From Maribacter sp. 1_MG-2023 (GTDB lineage: Bacteria > Bacteroidota > Bacteroidia > Flavobacteriales > Flavobacteriaceae), in the NCBI RefSeq assembly GCF_030547005.1, contig NZ_JAUOPN010000013.1:1-64000 (forward strand): a stretch of DNA of 64,000 bases, read 5' to 3'. Below, in pieces: positions 8,753 to 18,603 of this stretch. The position numbers were made by a program, and so were the translations under genes. The notes beneath the pieces are model-generated. The model did not search any database, had not been told where the DNA came from, and worked only from the letters and a program-made list of their open reading frames with translations. The first letter of the stretch is position 1; each line of letters opens with the position of its first letter.

Positions 8753-9329
8753 ACCCTATAATATTTTGTTGCCTTAATTGTTCTTGAAGCAATTTTCGGG
8801 CTTTTAATAACTGTGTTTTTGAAGTGCTTTCCGTTATGGAAAGCATTTCTGCGATTTCTTTATGCTTATACCCTTCTACGGTATACAACACAAATACCAT
8901 TTTATAACCTTGCGGCAAAGCATCTATTAATTGTTGAATATGCTCGGTATCTAAATCGGTACTTTGCGATATTTCTTCAGATTGATTCTTTTCATACACC
9001 TCATCGTCATAAACCACAAACTGCTGCTTTCTTAAATAAGAGATGCTTTCTCGAATCATTATCCGCCGCAACCATCCTTCAAAACTACCTTCGAACTTGA
9101 ACGTATCTAGCTTATTGAACATTTTCAGAAAACCTTGCACCATTACATCCTCCGCAAAATGAATATCTTTAATATACTGACGGCAGACACTCAACATTTT
9201 TGGAGCATGTTTTTTATACAAACGCTCTTGCGCATCGCGGTTACCCGATGTTGCTTTTTTAATGAGCTGCTTCTCGTTTTTATAAAAAGGTATAATTTTC
9301 AAAATATTGGTTTGGTCTTCTATTAGCAT
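8739..9329 (-). CDS. ECF-type RNA polymerase sigma factor
   Basis: A 196-residue sigma-70 family protein. Region 2 is about residues 35-100 (YKKHAPKMLSVCRQYIKDIH, then FEGWLRRIMIRESISYLRK). Region 4 is about 130-185 (LPQGYKMVFVLYTVEGYKHKEIAEMLSITESTSKTQL, a helix-turn-helix; only part is quoted as function: EIAEMLSITESTSK). It redirects RNA polymerase to its own promoters and is presumably held by the overlapping downstream anti-sigma protein. The regulon is unknown. Confidence 0.9.
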   Translation of the reverse strand: MLIEDQTNILKIIPFYKNEKQLIKKATSGNRDAQERLYKKHAPKMLSVCRQYIKDIHFAEDVMVQGFLKMFNKLDTFKFEGSFEGWLRRIMIRESISYLRKQQFVVYDDEVYEKNQSEEISQSTDLDTEHIQQLIDALPQGYKMVFVLYTVEGYKHKEIAEMLSITESTSKTQLLKARKLLQEQLRQQNIIGYGNR

Positions 9330-9445
9330 AGACGCAGAAGAAGCAGATATAGTTGCCTGAAGATAAACAAAAATTAAAATTAATTTTTAAAATACTGAAA
9401 TACAGTTACTTAAAAATAAAAAAGATTATATTTTGTTTTAGGGAA

Positions 9446-10381
9446 TTACTTTTTACGATCCACCACGTAATTCACCATCAACTCTAAAGCACTTTTGTAC
9501 TCAGAATCAGGATATGTACTTAGCAGATTTAACGCCTCATCTCTATACTGCAGCATTTTAGTTACCGCATAATCCAATCCGCCTTTATCCTTTACAAAAG
9601 CGATAACTTCTTTGACGCGCTTTTTATCCTGGTTATGGTTTTTGATAGAATTAATGACCCAGCTTTTCTCTTTTTTGGTACAGTGGTTTAGCGCATATAT
9701 TAATGGCAAAGTCATTTTTTGCTCTTTAATATCAATACCGGTTGGCTTTCCTATTTGTTTAGTTCCATAGTCAAAAAGGTCATCTTTGATCTGAAATGCC
9801 ATACCGCAAAGTTCTCCGAATTTCCTGAAAGCTTCTACATCTTCGCTTTCGGGCTTTACTGAACAAGCACCGAGAGAACAGCATGCTGCAATTAACGTTG
9901 CCGTTTTTTGTCTGATAATATCGTAATAGACATCCTCAGTGATATCTAGACGCCTTGCTTTCTCTATCTGTAATAATTCGCCCTCGCTCATTTCGCGAAC
10001 GGCGACAGAGATAATTTTGAGCAAATCGAAATCTTCGTTATCTATGGATAATAAAAGGCCTTTAGACAGTAAATAATCGCCAACCAAAACGGCAATCTTA
10101 TTTTTCCAAAGGGCATTTATTGAGAAGAATCCTCTGCGTTTATTGCTTTCATCGACCACATCATCATGAACCAATGTTGCCGTATGTATCAATTCTATAA
10201 CCGAAGCACCACGGTAGGTACGCTCATTCACCTCTCCGTCATTCAACAGTTTTGCTGTTAGAAAAACGAACATAGGGCGCATTTGCTTCCCCTTGCGATT
10301 TACGATGTAATGGGTAATTCTATTGAGTAGCGCAACCTTAGAGGTCATTGAATCTCTAAACTTAGATTCAAACAGCTCCAT
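9446..10381 (-). CDS. ispB: Trans-polyprenyl diphosphate synthase (octaprenyl type)
   Basis: A 311-residue prenyl elongating enzyme that makes the side chain of menaquinone. It has both aspartate-rich motifs: DDVVD in LVHDDVVDESNKRR and DDLFD in QIKDDLFDYGTKQ. GKQMRPM, near residue 32, binds the allylic substrate. The coordinates use the first ATG, but the frame stays open upstream and the 14 codons from a CTG at 10423 encode LKIVAQIKEPVYQE, which looks like the N-terminus of related flavobacterial proteins. A TAATTTTG promoter element lies 20 bases before that CTG. The real start may therefore be CTG at 10423. The chain length of the product cannot be read from sequence. Confidence 0.9.
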   Translation of the reverse strand: MELFESKFRDSMTSKVALLNRITHYIVNRKGKQMRPMFVFLTAKLLNDGEVNERTYRGASVIELIHTATLVHDDVVDESNKRRGFFSINALWKNKIAVLVGDYLLSKGLLLSIDNEDFDLLKIISVAVREMSEGELLQIEKARRLDITEDVYYDIIRQKTATLIAACCSLGACSVKPESEDVEAFRKFGELCGMAFQIKDDLFDYGTKQIGKPTGIDIKEQKMTLPLIYALNHCTKKEKSWVINSIKNHNQDKKRVKEVIAFVKDKGGLDYAVTKMLQYRDEALNLLSTYPDSEYKSALELMVNYVVDRKK

Positions 10382-10442
10382 TTCCTGATAGACAGGTTCC
10401 TTTATTTGTGCTACTATTTTCAGTTGCTCTGTATTAGAACGG

Positions 10443-10450
10443 CAAAATTA
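10443..10450 (-). promoter_or_regulatory. Putative -7 promoter element of the polyprenyl synthase gene
   Basis: The minus strand reads TAATTTTG, an exact TAnnTTTG match. A start of transcription 5-7 bases downstream would give a leader of about 13 bases to the candidate CTG start at 10423. Confidence 0.5.
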
Positions 10451-10503
10451 GTCAAAAGCAAGCAGTTAACAGTACTCCGAGAAGAGATAATGGTTTAAAG
10501 GGA

Positions 10504-10535
10504 TTGGTTGTTGGTTGTTGGTTGTTGGTTGTTGG
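10504..10535. repeat. Heptanucleotide satellite (TTGGTTG)4.5
   Basis: Four and a half perfect copies of TTGGTTG. The same unit occurs at 36032-36060, 36466-36496 (inverted, degenerate) and 53348-53392 (inverted). The rest of the gap up to the rlmN stop (10536-10720) holds degenerate runs such as TTTTGGC repeats and AT-rich sequence; I see no gene in it. Confidence 0.92.
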
Positions 10536-10720
10536 AAAAAAAATAAGTTCAAGTTCAAGCTCAAAAATGCTTTTGGCTTTTGGCTTTAACGCTTCGCGTT
10601 TTTTAGTATTAAGTATAAACTACTTAGATATTATGCTAGCAATAGCTCTAGTAATTCGTTTTACTAAATATTCTATTTTCCCTATTCCACTTTTTACTTC
10701 TTACTTAATACTTTGTACTT

Positions 10721-11764
10721 CTAACTTTTATTTGCCAACTGTCCACATGCAGCGTCAATATCCTTTCCTCTAGAACGACGAACGGTTACAACTATATTAT
10801 TCTTTTCTAATGTATTAACATAGCGGTCTATGGCTGCGTTAGAAGCTTGTTTAAACTCGCCATCATCAATAGGGTTATATTCTATTAGATTTACCTTAGA
10901 TGGTGCGAAACGGCAGAATTCTACCAAGGCATCAACATCTTTTTGAGCGTCGTTAATTCCGTCCCAAACTACATATTCGTAAGTAATTCTACTTCTTGTT
11001 TTCTCATACCAATACACTAAAGACTCTCGCAAGTCACTCAATGTAAACTTAGCATTAAACGGCATAATAGATGTTCTAATTTCATCGATTGCGGAATGTA
11101 ATGAAACAGCCAATTTGAATTTCACCTCATCATCTGCCATTTTCTTAATTAACTTAGGCACACCAGAAGTTGAAACCGTAATTCGTTTTGGAGACATCCC
11201 CAATCCGTCAGGAGAAGTAATCTTATCAATTGCCTTCAAGACATTGTTATAGTTCATCAAAGGCTCTCCCATCCCCATAAAAACAATGTTGCTCAATGGT
11301 CTTTCAAAATACAAGCGACTTTCATTGTCTATAGCAACAACTTGATCATAAATCTCATCAGGATTCAAATTTCGCATACGTTTTAAACGAGACGTTGCAC
11401 AGAACCTACAGTCTAAACTACAACCTACCTGACTAGATACACAGGCAGTGGTTCTTGACTTCGTAGGAATCAAGACCGACTCTACAATTAAATCGTCATG
11501 TAAACGAACGGCATTTTTAATGGTACCATCGCTACTACGCTGCATTAAATCTACCTTAATATGGTTGATTACAAAATTAGCCTCTAGCATTTCTCTAGTT
11601 TCTTTTGATAGATTAGTCATCACATCAAAAGAATAAGCTGCTTTCTGCCATAACCATTCATACACCTGGTTACCACGAAAAGCTTTGTCACCGTTAGAAA
11701 CAAAGAATTCTCTAAGCTGCTCTCGCGTTAGTGCCCGAATATCTTTTTTCTTTATTTCTTCCAT
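10721..11764 (-). CDS. rlmN: 23S rRNA/tRNA adenine C2 methyltransferase RlmN
   Basis: A 347-residue radical-SAM enzyme that methylates A2503 of 23S rRNA (and A37 of some tRNAs) at C2. The iron-sulfur motif CxxxCxxC is at C115, C119 and C122 (VGCSLDCRFC). The C-terminal catalytic cysteine that carries the methyl group is C340 (AACGQL). FMGMGEPLMNYNNV is the GGEP-like motif. Length is normal. It is part of the long minus-strand run from rsgA and follows queA after a terminator. Confidence 0.95.
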   Translation of the reverse strand: MEEIKKKDIRALTREQLREFFVSNGDKAFRGNQVYEWLWQKAAYSFDVMTNLSKETREMLEANFVINHIKVDLMQRSSDGTIKNAVRLHDDLIVESVLIPTKSRTTACVSSQVGCSLDCRFCATSRLKRMRNLNPDEIYDQVVAIDNESRLYFERPLSNIVFMGMGEPLMNYNNVLKAIDKITSPDGLGMSPKRITVSTSGVPKLIKKMADDEVKFKLAVSLHSAIDEIRTSIMPFNAKFTLSDLRESLVYWYEKTRSRITYEYVVWDGINDAQKDVDALVEFCRFAPSKVNLIEYNPIDDGEFKQASNAAIDRYVNTLEKNNIVVTVRRSRGKDIDAACGQLANKS

Positions 11765-11793
11765 CTTTTTAAAGGTAGGTATTACTAGTGATA

Positions 11794-11832
11794 AAAATCC
11801 CGCTTTCTCAATATGTGATAAAGCGGGATTTT
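11794..11832 (-). terminator. Terminator after queA
   Basis: The stem AAAATCCCGCTTT / AAAGCGGGATTTT (11794-11806 with 11820-11832) lies between the queA stop and the rlmN start. A T-rich tail follows on both strands; on the minus strand it would end transcription coming from queA. Confidence 0.8.
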
Positions 11833-11869
11833 ATTATTTTGTCCTTTTTAGAAAGGATATATTTTGAAC

Positions 11870-12919
11870 TTATATAATCAACATGGCATCACCATAAGAA
11901 TAGAACTTATAGTTTTCCAGTATTGCTTCTTTATATGCTTTGTTCATTAAATCATGACCCATAAATGCAGATACCATCATCAATAATGTAGATTTTGGTA
12001 AGTGGAAATTAGTAATCATTGCATTAGCGATACTAAAATCATAAGGAGGGAAAATGAACTTATTTGTCCAACCTTCATAAGTATTCAAAGTATGCTTCGA
12101 TGAAACCGCACTTTCTAAACCTCTCATTGCAGTTGTACCTACAGCACAAATACGACGCTTTTCTCTCTTAGCATTATTAACAATATCTGTAGCTTTCTCA
12201 TCAATAAATAGCTCTTCGCTATCCATTTTATGCTTAGAAAGATCTTCAACTTCTACTGGGTTAAATGTACCTAAACCAACATGTAAAGTTAATTCAGCAA
12301 AATCAACACCTTTAATTTCTAAACGCTTTAATAAGTGTTTAGAAAAGTGAAGACCAGCAGTAGGGGCTGCAACCGCACCTTCATGCTTTGCATAAATAGT
12401 CTGGTAACGACCTTCATCTTCTGGCTCAACATCTCTTTTAATATACTTAGGTAACGGCGTTTCCCCTAGCTCTCTTAGTTTTCTTCTGAAATCTACGTAA
12501 GCACCATCATATAAGAAACGTAATGTTCTACCTCTAGAAGTAGTGTTATCAATAACCTCAGCTACCAACGTTTCATCATCACCAAAATATAGCTTGTTAC
12601 CAATACGTATTTTACGTGCCGGATCTACAAGAACATCCCATAGACGTTGTTCTTCGTTCAACTCACGTAAAAGAAAAACCTCTATACGTGCACCTGTTTT
12701 TTCCTTGTTACCGTATAAACGAGCAGGAAAAACTTTAGTGTTATTAAGAACCATAACATCACCTTCATCAAAATAGTCGATCATGTCTTTGAACATCTTG
12801 TGCTCAATTTTTCCGGTCTCTCTGTGGATAACCATTAATTTAGACTCATCTCTATTTTCAGATGGATGCTCCGCCAATAATTCGTCTGGAAGCTCAAAAC
12901 TAAAATTTGATAATTTCAT
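11870..12919 (-). CDS. queA: SAM:tRNA ribosyltransferase-isomerase QueA
   Basis: A 349-residue enzyme of queuosine synthesis that transfers the ribosyl part of SAM to preQ1 at tRNA wobble position 34. Typical blocks are present: the start [19 protein letters not shown], then [28 protein letters not shown] and [15 protein letters not shown]. Length is normal. No other queuosine genes are in the window. Confidence 0.95.
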   Translation of the reverse strand: MKLSNFSFELPDELLAEHPSENRDESKLMVIHRETGKIEHKMFKDMIDYFDEGDVMVLNNTKVFPARLYGNKEKTGARIEVFLLRELNEEQRLWDVLVDPARKIRIGNKLYFGDDETLVAEVIDNTTSRGRTLRFLYDGAYVDFRRKLRELGETPLPKYIKRDVEPEDEGRYQTIYAKHEGAVAAPTAGLHFSKHLLKRLEIKGVDFAELTLHVGLGTFNPVEVEDLSKHKMDSEELFIDEKATDIVNNAKREKRRICAVGTTAMRGLESAVSSKHTLNTYEGWTNKFIFPPYDFSIANAMITNFHLPKSTLLMMVSAFMGHDLMNKAYKEAILENYKFYSYGDAMLII

Positions 12920-12998
12920 GTAGCTGTTATATTTATTGTAGCAAATTGCGGCTGCAAATATACAATCTGCAGATAGGCCTTGTCAAGTAAAACGTTAA

Positions 12999-14228
12999 TT
13001 ATAATTCTTTTATACTGAAATCTAGTTGCTTTAGGTCATTCCAAAAATCAGGATATGACTTAGAAACCACTTCTGCATCATTCACAAAAAGAGTAGTTTT
13101 CATTGCCAACGGTGCAAAAGCCATTGCCATTCTATGATCGTTATAGGTATCTATAGCTACATCTGCGTTAATTTCAGTCGTTGGCTCTATAGTAAGTGTT
13201 TTATCAGTTACCGAAATATTCGCACCTAATTTAGAAAGCTCTGTATGTAATGCTTCCAATCGATCAGTTTCTTTGATTTTTAGAGTGTGTAGACCAATTA
13301 AATGACAACCAACTCCTAATCCGAAACAAGTAACTGCAATAGTTTGTGCAATATCTGGCGCATTGGCTAAATCGAATTCATTTGCTACCAATACTTTTTT
13401 ATCGGTCTTTTTTAAGGTGACTTTATTCTCACCAAAGGTAGTTTCTACTCCGAAGGCTTTATAAATATCTGCAAGTACACTATCGCCCTGAAGACTTTTC
13501 TTTTTATAGGCAGATAAGGTAATTTCAGTACCTGGTGCTGCAAGTGCACAAATACCATAGAAGTAAGATGCCGAACTCCAGTCAGATTCTACCACCAAGG
13601 TTGTAGGTACTACTTTTACTTTCGGTGAAACTTTAATCATATTACCTTCAAAAGAGGTTTCTACACCTATTTCTTCAAGCAATGCTAAAGTCATTTTAAT
13701 ATAAGGTACCGAAGTAATTTTACCGACCAGTTCTAATTCTAGTCCGTTTTCTAAACTTGGTGCAATTAATAACAAAGAAGAAATGTACTGACTGCTCACA
13801 TTAGCAGGCAGACTTACTTTATCTTTTTCAATACGTTGACCTTTAATTTTTATAGGCGGATACCCTTCATCTTGTACATAAGAGATTTCTGCCCCTAATG
13901 TTCTTAAAGCTTCCACAAGAATTTTAATAGGTCTTTCGGTCATTCTTTTAGATCCGGTAAGAATTACATCTTTACCTTCTTGAGAAGAGAAATACCCTGT
14001 TAAGAAACGCATTGCCGTACCAGCATGATGAATATCTACCGTACCCTCTGAAATTTCCAAACCTTTTGCCATTACCTGAGCATCATCAGAATTTGAAATA
14101 TTTTCAATTTTAATATCTGGGTATAGTGCCGCCAATAATAAACTACGGTTAGATTCACTTTTAGAACCTGTAATAGTTATAGTATCTTTTAATTGATGAT
14201 TTGACGGACCGGTTAAGTGAAGTTTCAA
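12999..14228 (-). CDS. aroA: 3-phosphoshikimate 1-carboxyvinyltransferase (EPSP synthase)
   Basis: A 409-residue enzyme of the shikimate pathway that joins PEP to shikimate-3-phosphate. Motifs include ITGSKSESNRSLLLA near the start, HHAGTAMRFLTGYF (usually DAGTAGTTMR-like, binding PEP), SSQYISSLLL and the late DHRMAMAFAPLA. Length is slightly below the 425-430 of enteric enzymes. It is grouped with mazG (38 bp gap) and not with the Phe/Tyr operon at 23-27 kb. Confidence 0.93.
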   Translation of the reverse strand: MKLHLTGPSNHQLKDTITITGSKSESNRSLLLAALYPDIKIENISNSDDAQVMAKGLEISEGTVDIHHAGTAMRFLTGYFSSQEGKDVILTGSKRMTERPIKILVEALRTLGAEISYVQDEGYPPIKIKGQRIEKDKVSLPANVSSQYISSLLLIAPSLENGLELELVGKITSVPYIKMTLALLEEIGVETSFEGNMIKVSPKVKVVPTTLVVESDWSSASYFYGICALAAPGTEITLSAYKKKSLQGDSVLADIYKAFGVETTFGENKVTLKKTDKKVLVANEFDLANAPDIAQTIAVTCFGLGVGCHLIGLHTLKIKETDRLEALHTELSKLGANISVTDKTLTIEPTTEINADVAIDTYNDHRMAMAFAPLAMKTTLFVNDAEVVSKSYPDFWNDLKQLDFSIKEL

Positions 14229-14265
14229 AGCGTATGGTTTTAAAAATAGAACGCCAAATATACGC

Positions 14266-14592
14266 CTATTTCAACTTTTTATTGTTGTGATGACGGTCAT
14301 GATCACGCTTTGTTTTTAAATCTAACTTTTTATCAAAAGCTTGTTGTAAATCGATACCTGTCTGATTTGCCAAACATAATACCACAAACATTACATCTGC
14401 CAATTCTTCGCCCAGATCTTTGTTCTTATCAGATTCCTTTTCGCTTTGCTCACCATAGCGTCTAGCAATAATTCTAGCTACCTCGCCTACTTCTTCTGTC
14501 AACTGTGCCATATTGGTAAGCTCGTTGAAATAACGAACGCCATGTTCCTTGATCCAGTTATCTACTTCTAGTTGTGCGTTTTCGATATTCAT
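14266..14592 (-). CDS. MazG-like nucleotide pyrophosphohydrolase
   Basis: A 108-residue all-alpha NTP pyrophosphohydrolase. The metal-binding motifs EEVGEVAR (about residue 33) and EELADVMFVV (about 63) match the MazG EExxE...ExxD pattern. A single MazG core is present, against two in E. coli MazG. It probably clears non-canonical nucleotides. The start is 8 bp after the DUF3857 gene upstream. Confidence 0.88.
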   Translation of the reverse strand: MNIENAQLEVDNWIKEHGVRYFNELTNMAQLTEEVGEVARIIARRYGEQSEKESDKNKDLGEELADVMFVVLCLANQTGIDLQQAFDKKLDLKTKRDHDRHHNNKKLK

Positions 14593-14600
14593 ATGTTATT

Positions 14601-16577
14601 CTAAATTTTTTCAAAAACAATTAAAGATTGGCTCTGACTTTTTACAGCTTCATTAAAAAGTTGTTTCAACCCCTCATAATATGCATTATTATAATGTGCA
14701 GAATTCAAATCAAAAGTAAAAAATAAATTAAGGGCACCACTGTTATTATCAGATACATTTAGTTTTAAGATACCTCCATTATCTGGCATACTAAAATTTT
14801 TATTCTCGGGTATCGACTTTACATTATACCCATCTGGTATTTTAATATTTACGACATATTGATATTTCATTGGATAACCAAAATCTACCGGATAGTTTCT
14901 CTCTGAAGCTACAAAAGGATTCTTATCAAAGAATTTAATCACAAACGGATTAAGATAAATATTATCTCCTTGAAATAAGTTTTCAATTTCAAAATTGAAT
15001 CGCTCAGTCAACTTTTTCTCATTAGAATATTTTAAATTCTTTTCGTGAGAAATAATATAGAAATCATCTGAAATCTCTTCTTCTAATTTCTCAATATAAC
15101 TATCTTCTTTTATTGTTGCTAACACTTCATCTTGAGAAACTTTTTTATAACCTGTATTAATTAAGTCAAATACACCTTCTAACTTTTTTTCATTTGAATC
15201 TATAGACATTTGTGCACGTAGCATAATTGAATTCTTTTTCTCGGCTACAATATCGTACCAATAACTTTCTTTATCAAAATCCATAACTCTGCCATAGTAA
15301 TTAAGACAACGAAATGGCAACATGCCAAAAGGCATATATTTATCAGTAGCATCTAACAAATATGACTCGCCATCAATATCAACTTTTGCAACTATATAAT
15401 TGAAATCATTCATAACCGGATGTGTCTTCTTTGGTAATCCTCTTTTTCGAGTAGCCATAACCATCATGTTCGCTTCTATATCAGCTGCATTTAAAAGGTT
15501 TATTAATGCAATATTTATTTCGGCTACATTACCTTTTTTCTCATCAAAAGCTTTTTTAACCTTGTTACCTTGCCAAATACTATATTTTTCATTCCAAGTG
15601 AAATGATTTTTTAAAAACTCATAAATATTCTTGGCACGGGTAATTTCATCGCCTTCCGTCAATAAACTTTTATCTACATTTTTTTCAAAAAAACTCTTTT
15701 TACGAAGCTGACTACCAATGTCCTTATCCGTTTTAAATTCTTTATCTACATCTTTCCATGATTTCGTATACTTTTCGGTACCACCATAGAAACTTTTATA
15801 CTCCGATAGTTCAAATTCTAATTTTGACCTATAGTTATTGGATGATAACATATATGCTTCAGAATCTTTGAATGCAGGAATATCTTTCATTACATATTTT
15901 AAAGACTCGCAATCGCTATCATCTTTGGTCCCTGGAAATTTAAAACACCCTTTTACAACATTAGCATCATTGACATCTAGGCCCAAATTTCCTTTTAAAC
16001 TTCTATTATATAGCCAATTACCGGGTATTTTAGCATTAAATTCAGAGTATACCTTAGGAATATCAGATTGAAAATCCCACCCTGTAAAATTAAAGTAAAA
16101 AGGAGATTGCATCTCAAATTCATATTCGATAATAGACCCAACTTTAACGTTAGGAAAAGTGAATTTTGTTTGTGACCATTTTTCATTGACTTCTTCATTG
16201 AAAAATTCACCCGTATTTACTGAATGTTTAATTTCACCGTTATGCGTGAGTGCCTTTATATTAACTATTTTCTCTTTTCTTGTCTTAGAACGGTAAAGAG
16301 GAATTTCAATATTCGCATATTCAAAACCCTCTTTTTCTAGTATTTTAATTTTAGCATGGTATTTTGTAATTAGTAATATATAATCATCTCTAATTTCAAA
16401 ATAATTATCTCCGTACTCATACAGATAAACTGCTGTTGCTTCTTCATCTTTTTCATAAGATGTAAATGCACTTTCTGATTGTGAAATAGCACCAAACTCT
16501 GGTTTTTCTTGAGAGATACCGCTTTGAAAGTAAAAAAATAATGCGCAAAAAATTGTTGTTACTCTAAAATAGGGCAT
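14601..16577 (-). CDS. DUF3857/transglutaminase-fold protein, catalytic Cys lost (copy 3)
   Basis: A 658-residue secreted protein. A signal peptide ends near QSGIS. The DUF3857 part is about residues 50-230 and the transglutaminase-like part about 300-420. At the place of the catalytic cysteine (GDCKGL in the neighbouring copy at 18604) this copy reads GNVAEIN, and the histidine position reads DFNYIV; the aspartate-like LLDATDKY remains. It is thus probably non-catalytic. It is the last of three tandem paralogues and more like the middle one than the first. Confidence 0.82.
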   Translation of the reverse strand: MPYFRVTTIFCALFFYFQSGISQEKPEFGAISQSESAFTSYEKDEEATAVYLYEYGDNYFEIRDDYILLITKYHAKIKILEKEGFEYANIEIPLYRSKTRKEKIVNIKALTHNGEIKHSVNTGEFFNEEVNEKWSQTKFTFPNVKVGSIIEYEFEMQSPFYFNFTGWDFQSDIPKVYSEFNAKIPGNWLYNRSLKGNLGLDVNDANVVKGCFKFPGTKDDSDCESLKYVMKDIPAFKDSEAYMLSSNNYRSKLEFELSEYKSFYGGTEKYTKSWKDVDKEFKTDKDIGSQLRKKSFFEKNVDKSLLTEGDEITRAKNIYEFLKNHFTWNEKYSIWQGNKVKKAFDEKKGNVAEINIALINLLNAADIEANMMVMATRKRGLPKKTHPVMNDFNYIVAKVDIDGESYLLDATDKYMPFGMLPFRCLNYYGRVMDFDKESYWYDIVAEKKNSIMLRAQMSIDSNEKKLEGVFDLINTGYKKVSQDEVLATIKEDSYIEKLEEEISDDFYIISHEKNLKYSNEKKLTERFNFEIENLFQGDNIYLNPFVIKFFDKNPFVASERNYPVDFGYPMKYQYVVNIKIPDGYNVKSIPENKNFSMPDNGGILKLNVSDNNSGALNLFFTFDLNSAHYNNAYYEGLKQLFNEAVKSQSQSLIVFEKI

Positions 16578-16647
16578 AAATAAATAGTAATAAATTGATG
16601 AATATTATTAGATAAAGAATTATCCTCAAACTTGATTCTTGAGTTTC

Positions 16648-18594
16648 CTAAATTTTCTCTAACATGACTTTTTCCGAGTGCTTCTCAATAATCTGGCGAT
16701 AAAATTCTTTCAATTGTTCGTAATTTTCACTAGAAACCAAAGATTTATTAAAACTGATTTTAGAAGAAATTTGAAGTGTATTTTTCAAATTAGTTACTTG
16801 AAAGTGAAATTGTCCTAATTTATTTGGTAAAGAAAGTATTTTATTCTCCGGTAAAGCTCCTACTTGATAATTTTCTGGAAGTTCAATATTAATTATAAAA
16901 CGATCTTCCCATGGATAACCAAAATCAACTGGAAACTCCCTTTTTTCAGCTTTAAAAGGTGACTCTAATTGAGATAAGTATAATAATGGGGAAAAATATA
17001 ATTTGTCTCCGGTATCATCAACACTTTCTTCTAAACTAACGCTATAAGCTTGGTTTAATTTTTTGCCAGATTGAGCTGCATCCTTTATTTTAAAATCTGA
17101 TATTTCAAGCCCTTCATATTTTGTTTCTAAATCTTGAATATATTCAGCTTCGGTTACATTATTATACTTTTCTCTTAAAAGCATTGCATAATAATCTGAA
17201 TAACGCTGTTTCACAGAACCTTTAAAATTTAAATCATCACCAAGAACCAAATTCACCATGGTAGTCTCAATAGATTTTCTTTCCGGAGACATGTCCACCA
17301 TCACCCCGGTACCATCTTTTTGAACCGCTCTACCAAACCAATTTAAATCTCGCATTGGCAAAACATCAACAGCGCTATACTTTGCAGTTGCATCTAAGAC
17401 AGCATAAGAATCGCCATTTTTTATACCAGCGACTACATAATTGAACCCTTTTAAAGTGGGAAATAATTGAACGCCATGATCCCTAGTGCTTAAAATTACA
17501 GGATAAGCGTCTAGACCTGCATATTTTAAACAGGTCACTAAAAATAAATTTATATCACCAGTATTACCTATACCTTCTTTATATGCCTTTTTTACACCTT
17601 CCTCAGTCCCAACACCGTAATTTTTATTCCATTTGACCTTTTCTTTTACAAATGCTAGAACGGCCTGTGCTCGTCGATTCTCATCTGCAATCCCTTCCAG
17701 GTCTTTGTCCAAATCTTCTTCAAAAAAGTTTTTCTTTTTCAACTCATTCCCAAATGAAGTATTTTTGTAAATTGTCTCCACAACATTTTCCCAGGATTTT
17801 GCAAAATTTTCCGTGATCTCACCGGGAATTTGAACAGATACAATTTCAAAATCTACTCCTGCTCTATAATTATTAATATTACTTACATAACTTTCCTCTT
17901 TTAACGCTGGAATATTTTCTAAATCATAAGAGGTTATAATATCATAGGTACCTACTTGATTATTCATTACCCTTTTTGTAGTAGGTTTTAGAATCAAAAA
18001 GCCTTTTTGGCGCTGATTAAACCTGAAATAATCAAAAATAGCCATACTTGCCCGAAGCTTTTTAATAGGTATTTCTTCCTGAAAACGAAACTCATCTAAA
18101 CTAGTATAGTATGGAGAAGCTATCCTATATTTATACTCAAGAATACTACCCTCCTTCACCTTTGGCATAGTTAATTTCACTTGATTAATTCCTTTTGAGA
18201 ACTCAGATTTGAATATACCGTCTTTTTCCAATTTAGTCTCTACTATTTCCCCTTCCACCAATGTATAGGTATAGCCTTTAGTTTTAGAAATAGTCTCTGC
18301 ACTACCAACACCTTTGCTTAAGTTTATTATTTTTGTAGCGTAATCAAAGCCGGCTTTATCATATACTTTTACACGTTCGTGAATCTCAGTAATAAGTGAT
18401 AATCCACTATTTTGGCTATACACATAATAAGTTTTTCTAAATTTATAAAGATAGACGGCAACAGCAGAAGAATCAGGTAAATATAGATTCTCCTCTAATT
18501 CTTGTTTTGATATTTTTCCAAATTCATAATCTTGAGCGTTACTGATTACTGAAAAAAACAGGAATATTAAAATAATTAATTTAGTTTGGGACAT
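16648..18594 (-). CDS. DUF3857/transglutaminase-fold protein, catalytic Cys lost (copy 2)
   Basis: A 648-residue secreted protein with a signal peptide ending SNAQ. It has the same layout as its neighbours. The cysteine position reads GNTGDINLFL and the histidine position GFNYVV, while VLDATAKY is kept, so the triad is broken. It is 70 bp from copy 3 and 9 bp from copy 1, so the three are probably one transcript. The function of the family in Bacteroidetes is not known to me. Confidence 0.82.
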   Translation of the reverse strand: MSQTKLIILIFLFFSVISNAQDYEFGKISKQELEENLYLPDSSAVAVYLYKFRKTYYVYSQNSGLSLITEIHERVKVYDKAGFDYATKIINLSKGVGSAETISKTKGYTYTLVEGEIVETKLEKDGIFKSEFSKGINQVKLTMPKVKEGSILEYKYRIASPYYTSLDEFRFQEEIPIKKLRASMAIFDYFRFNQRQKGFLILKPTTKRVMNNQVGTYDIITSYDLENIPALKEESYVSNINNYRAGVDFEIVSVQIPGEITENFAKSWENVVETIYKNTSFGNELKKKNFFEEDLDKDLEGIADENRRAQAVLAFVKEKVKWNKNYGVGTEEGVKKAYKEGIGNTGDINLFLVTCLKYAGLDAYPVILSTRDHGVQLFPTLKGFNYVVAGIKNGDSYAVLDATAKYSAVDVLPMRDLNWFGRAVQKDGTGVMVDMSPERKSIETTMVNLVLGDDLNFKGSVKQRYSDYYAMLLREKYNNVTEAEYIQDLETKYEGLEISDFKIKDAAQSGKKLNQAYSVSLEESVDDTGDKLYFSPLLYLSQLESPFKAEKREFPVDFGYPWEDRFIINIELPENYQVGALPENKILSLPNKLGQFHFQVTNLKNTLQISSKISFNKSLVSSENYEQLKEFYRQIIEKHSEKVMLEKI

Positions 18595-18603
18595 ATTTAA
18601 AGT

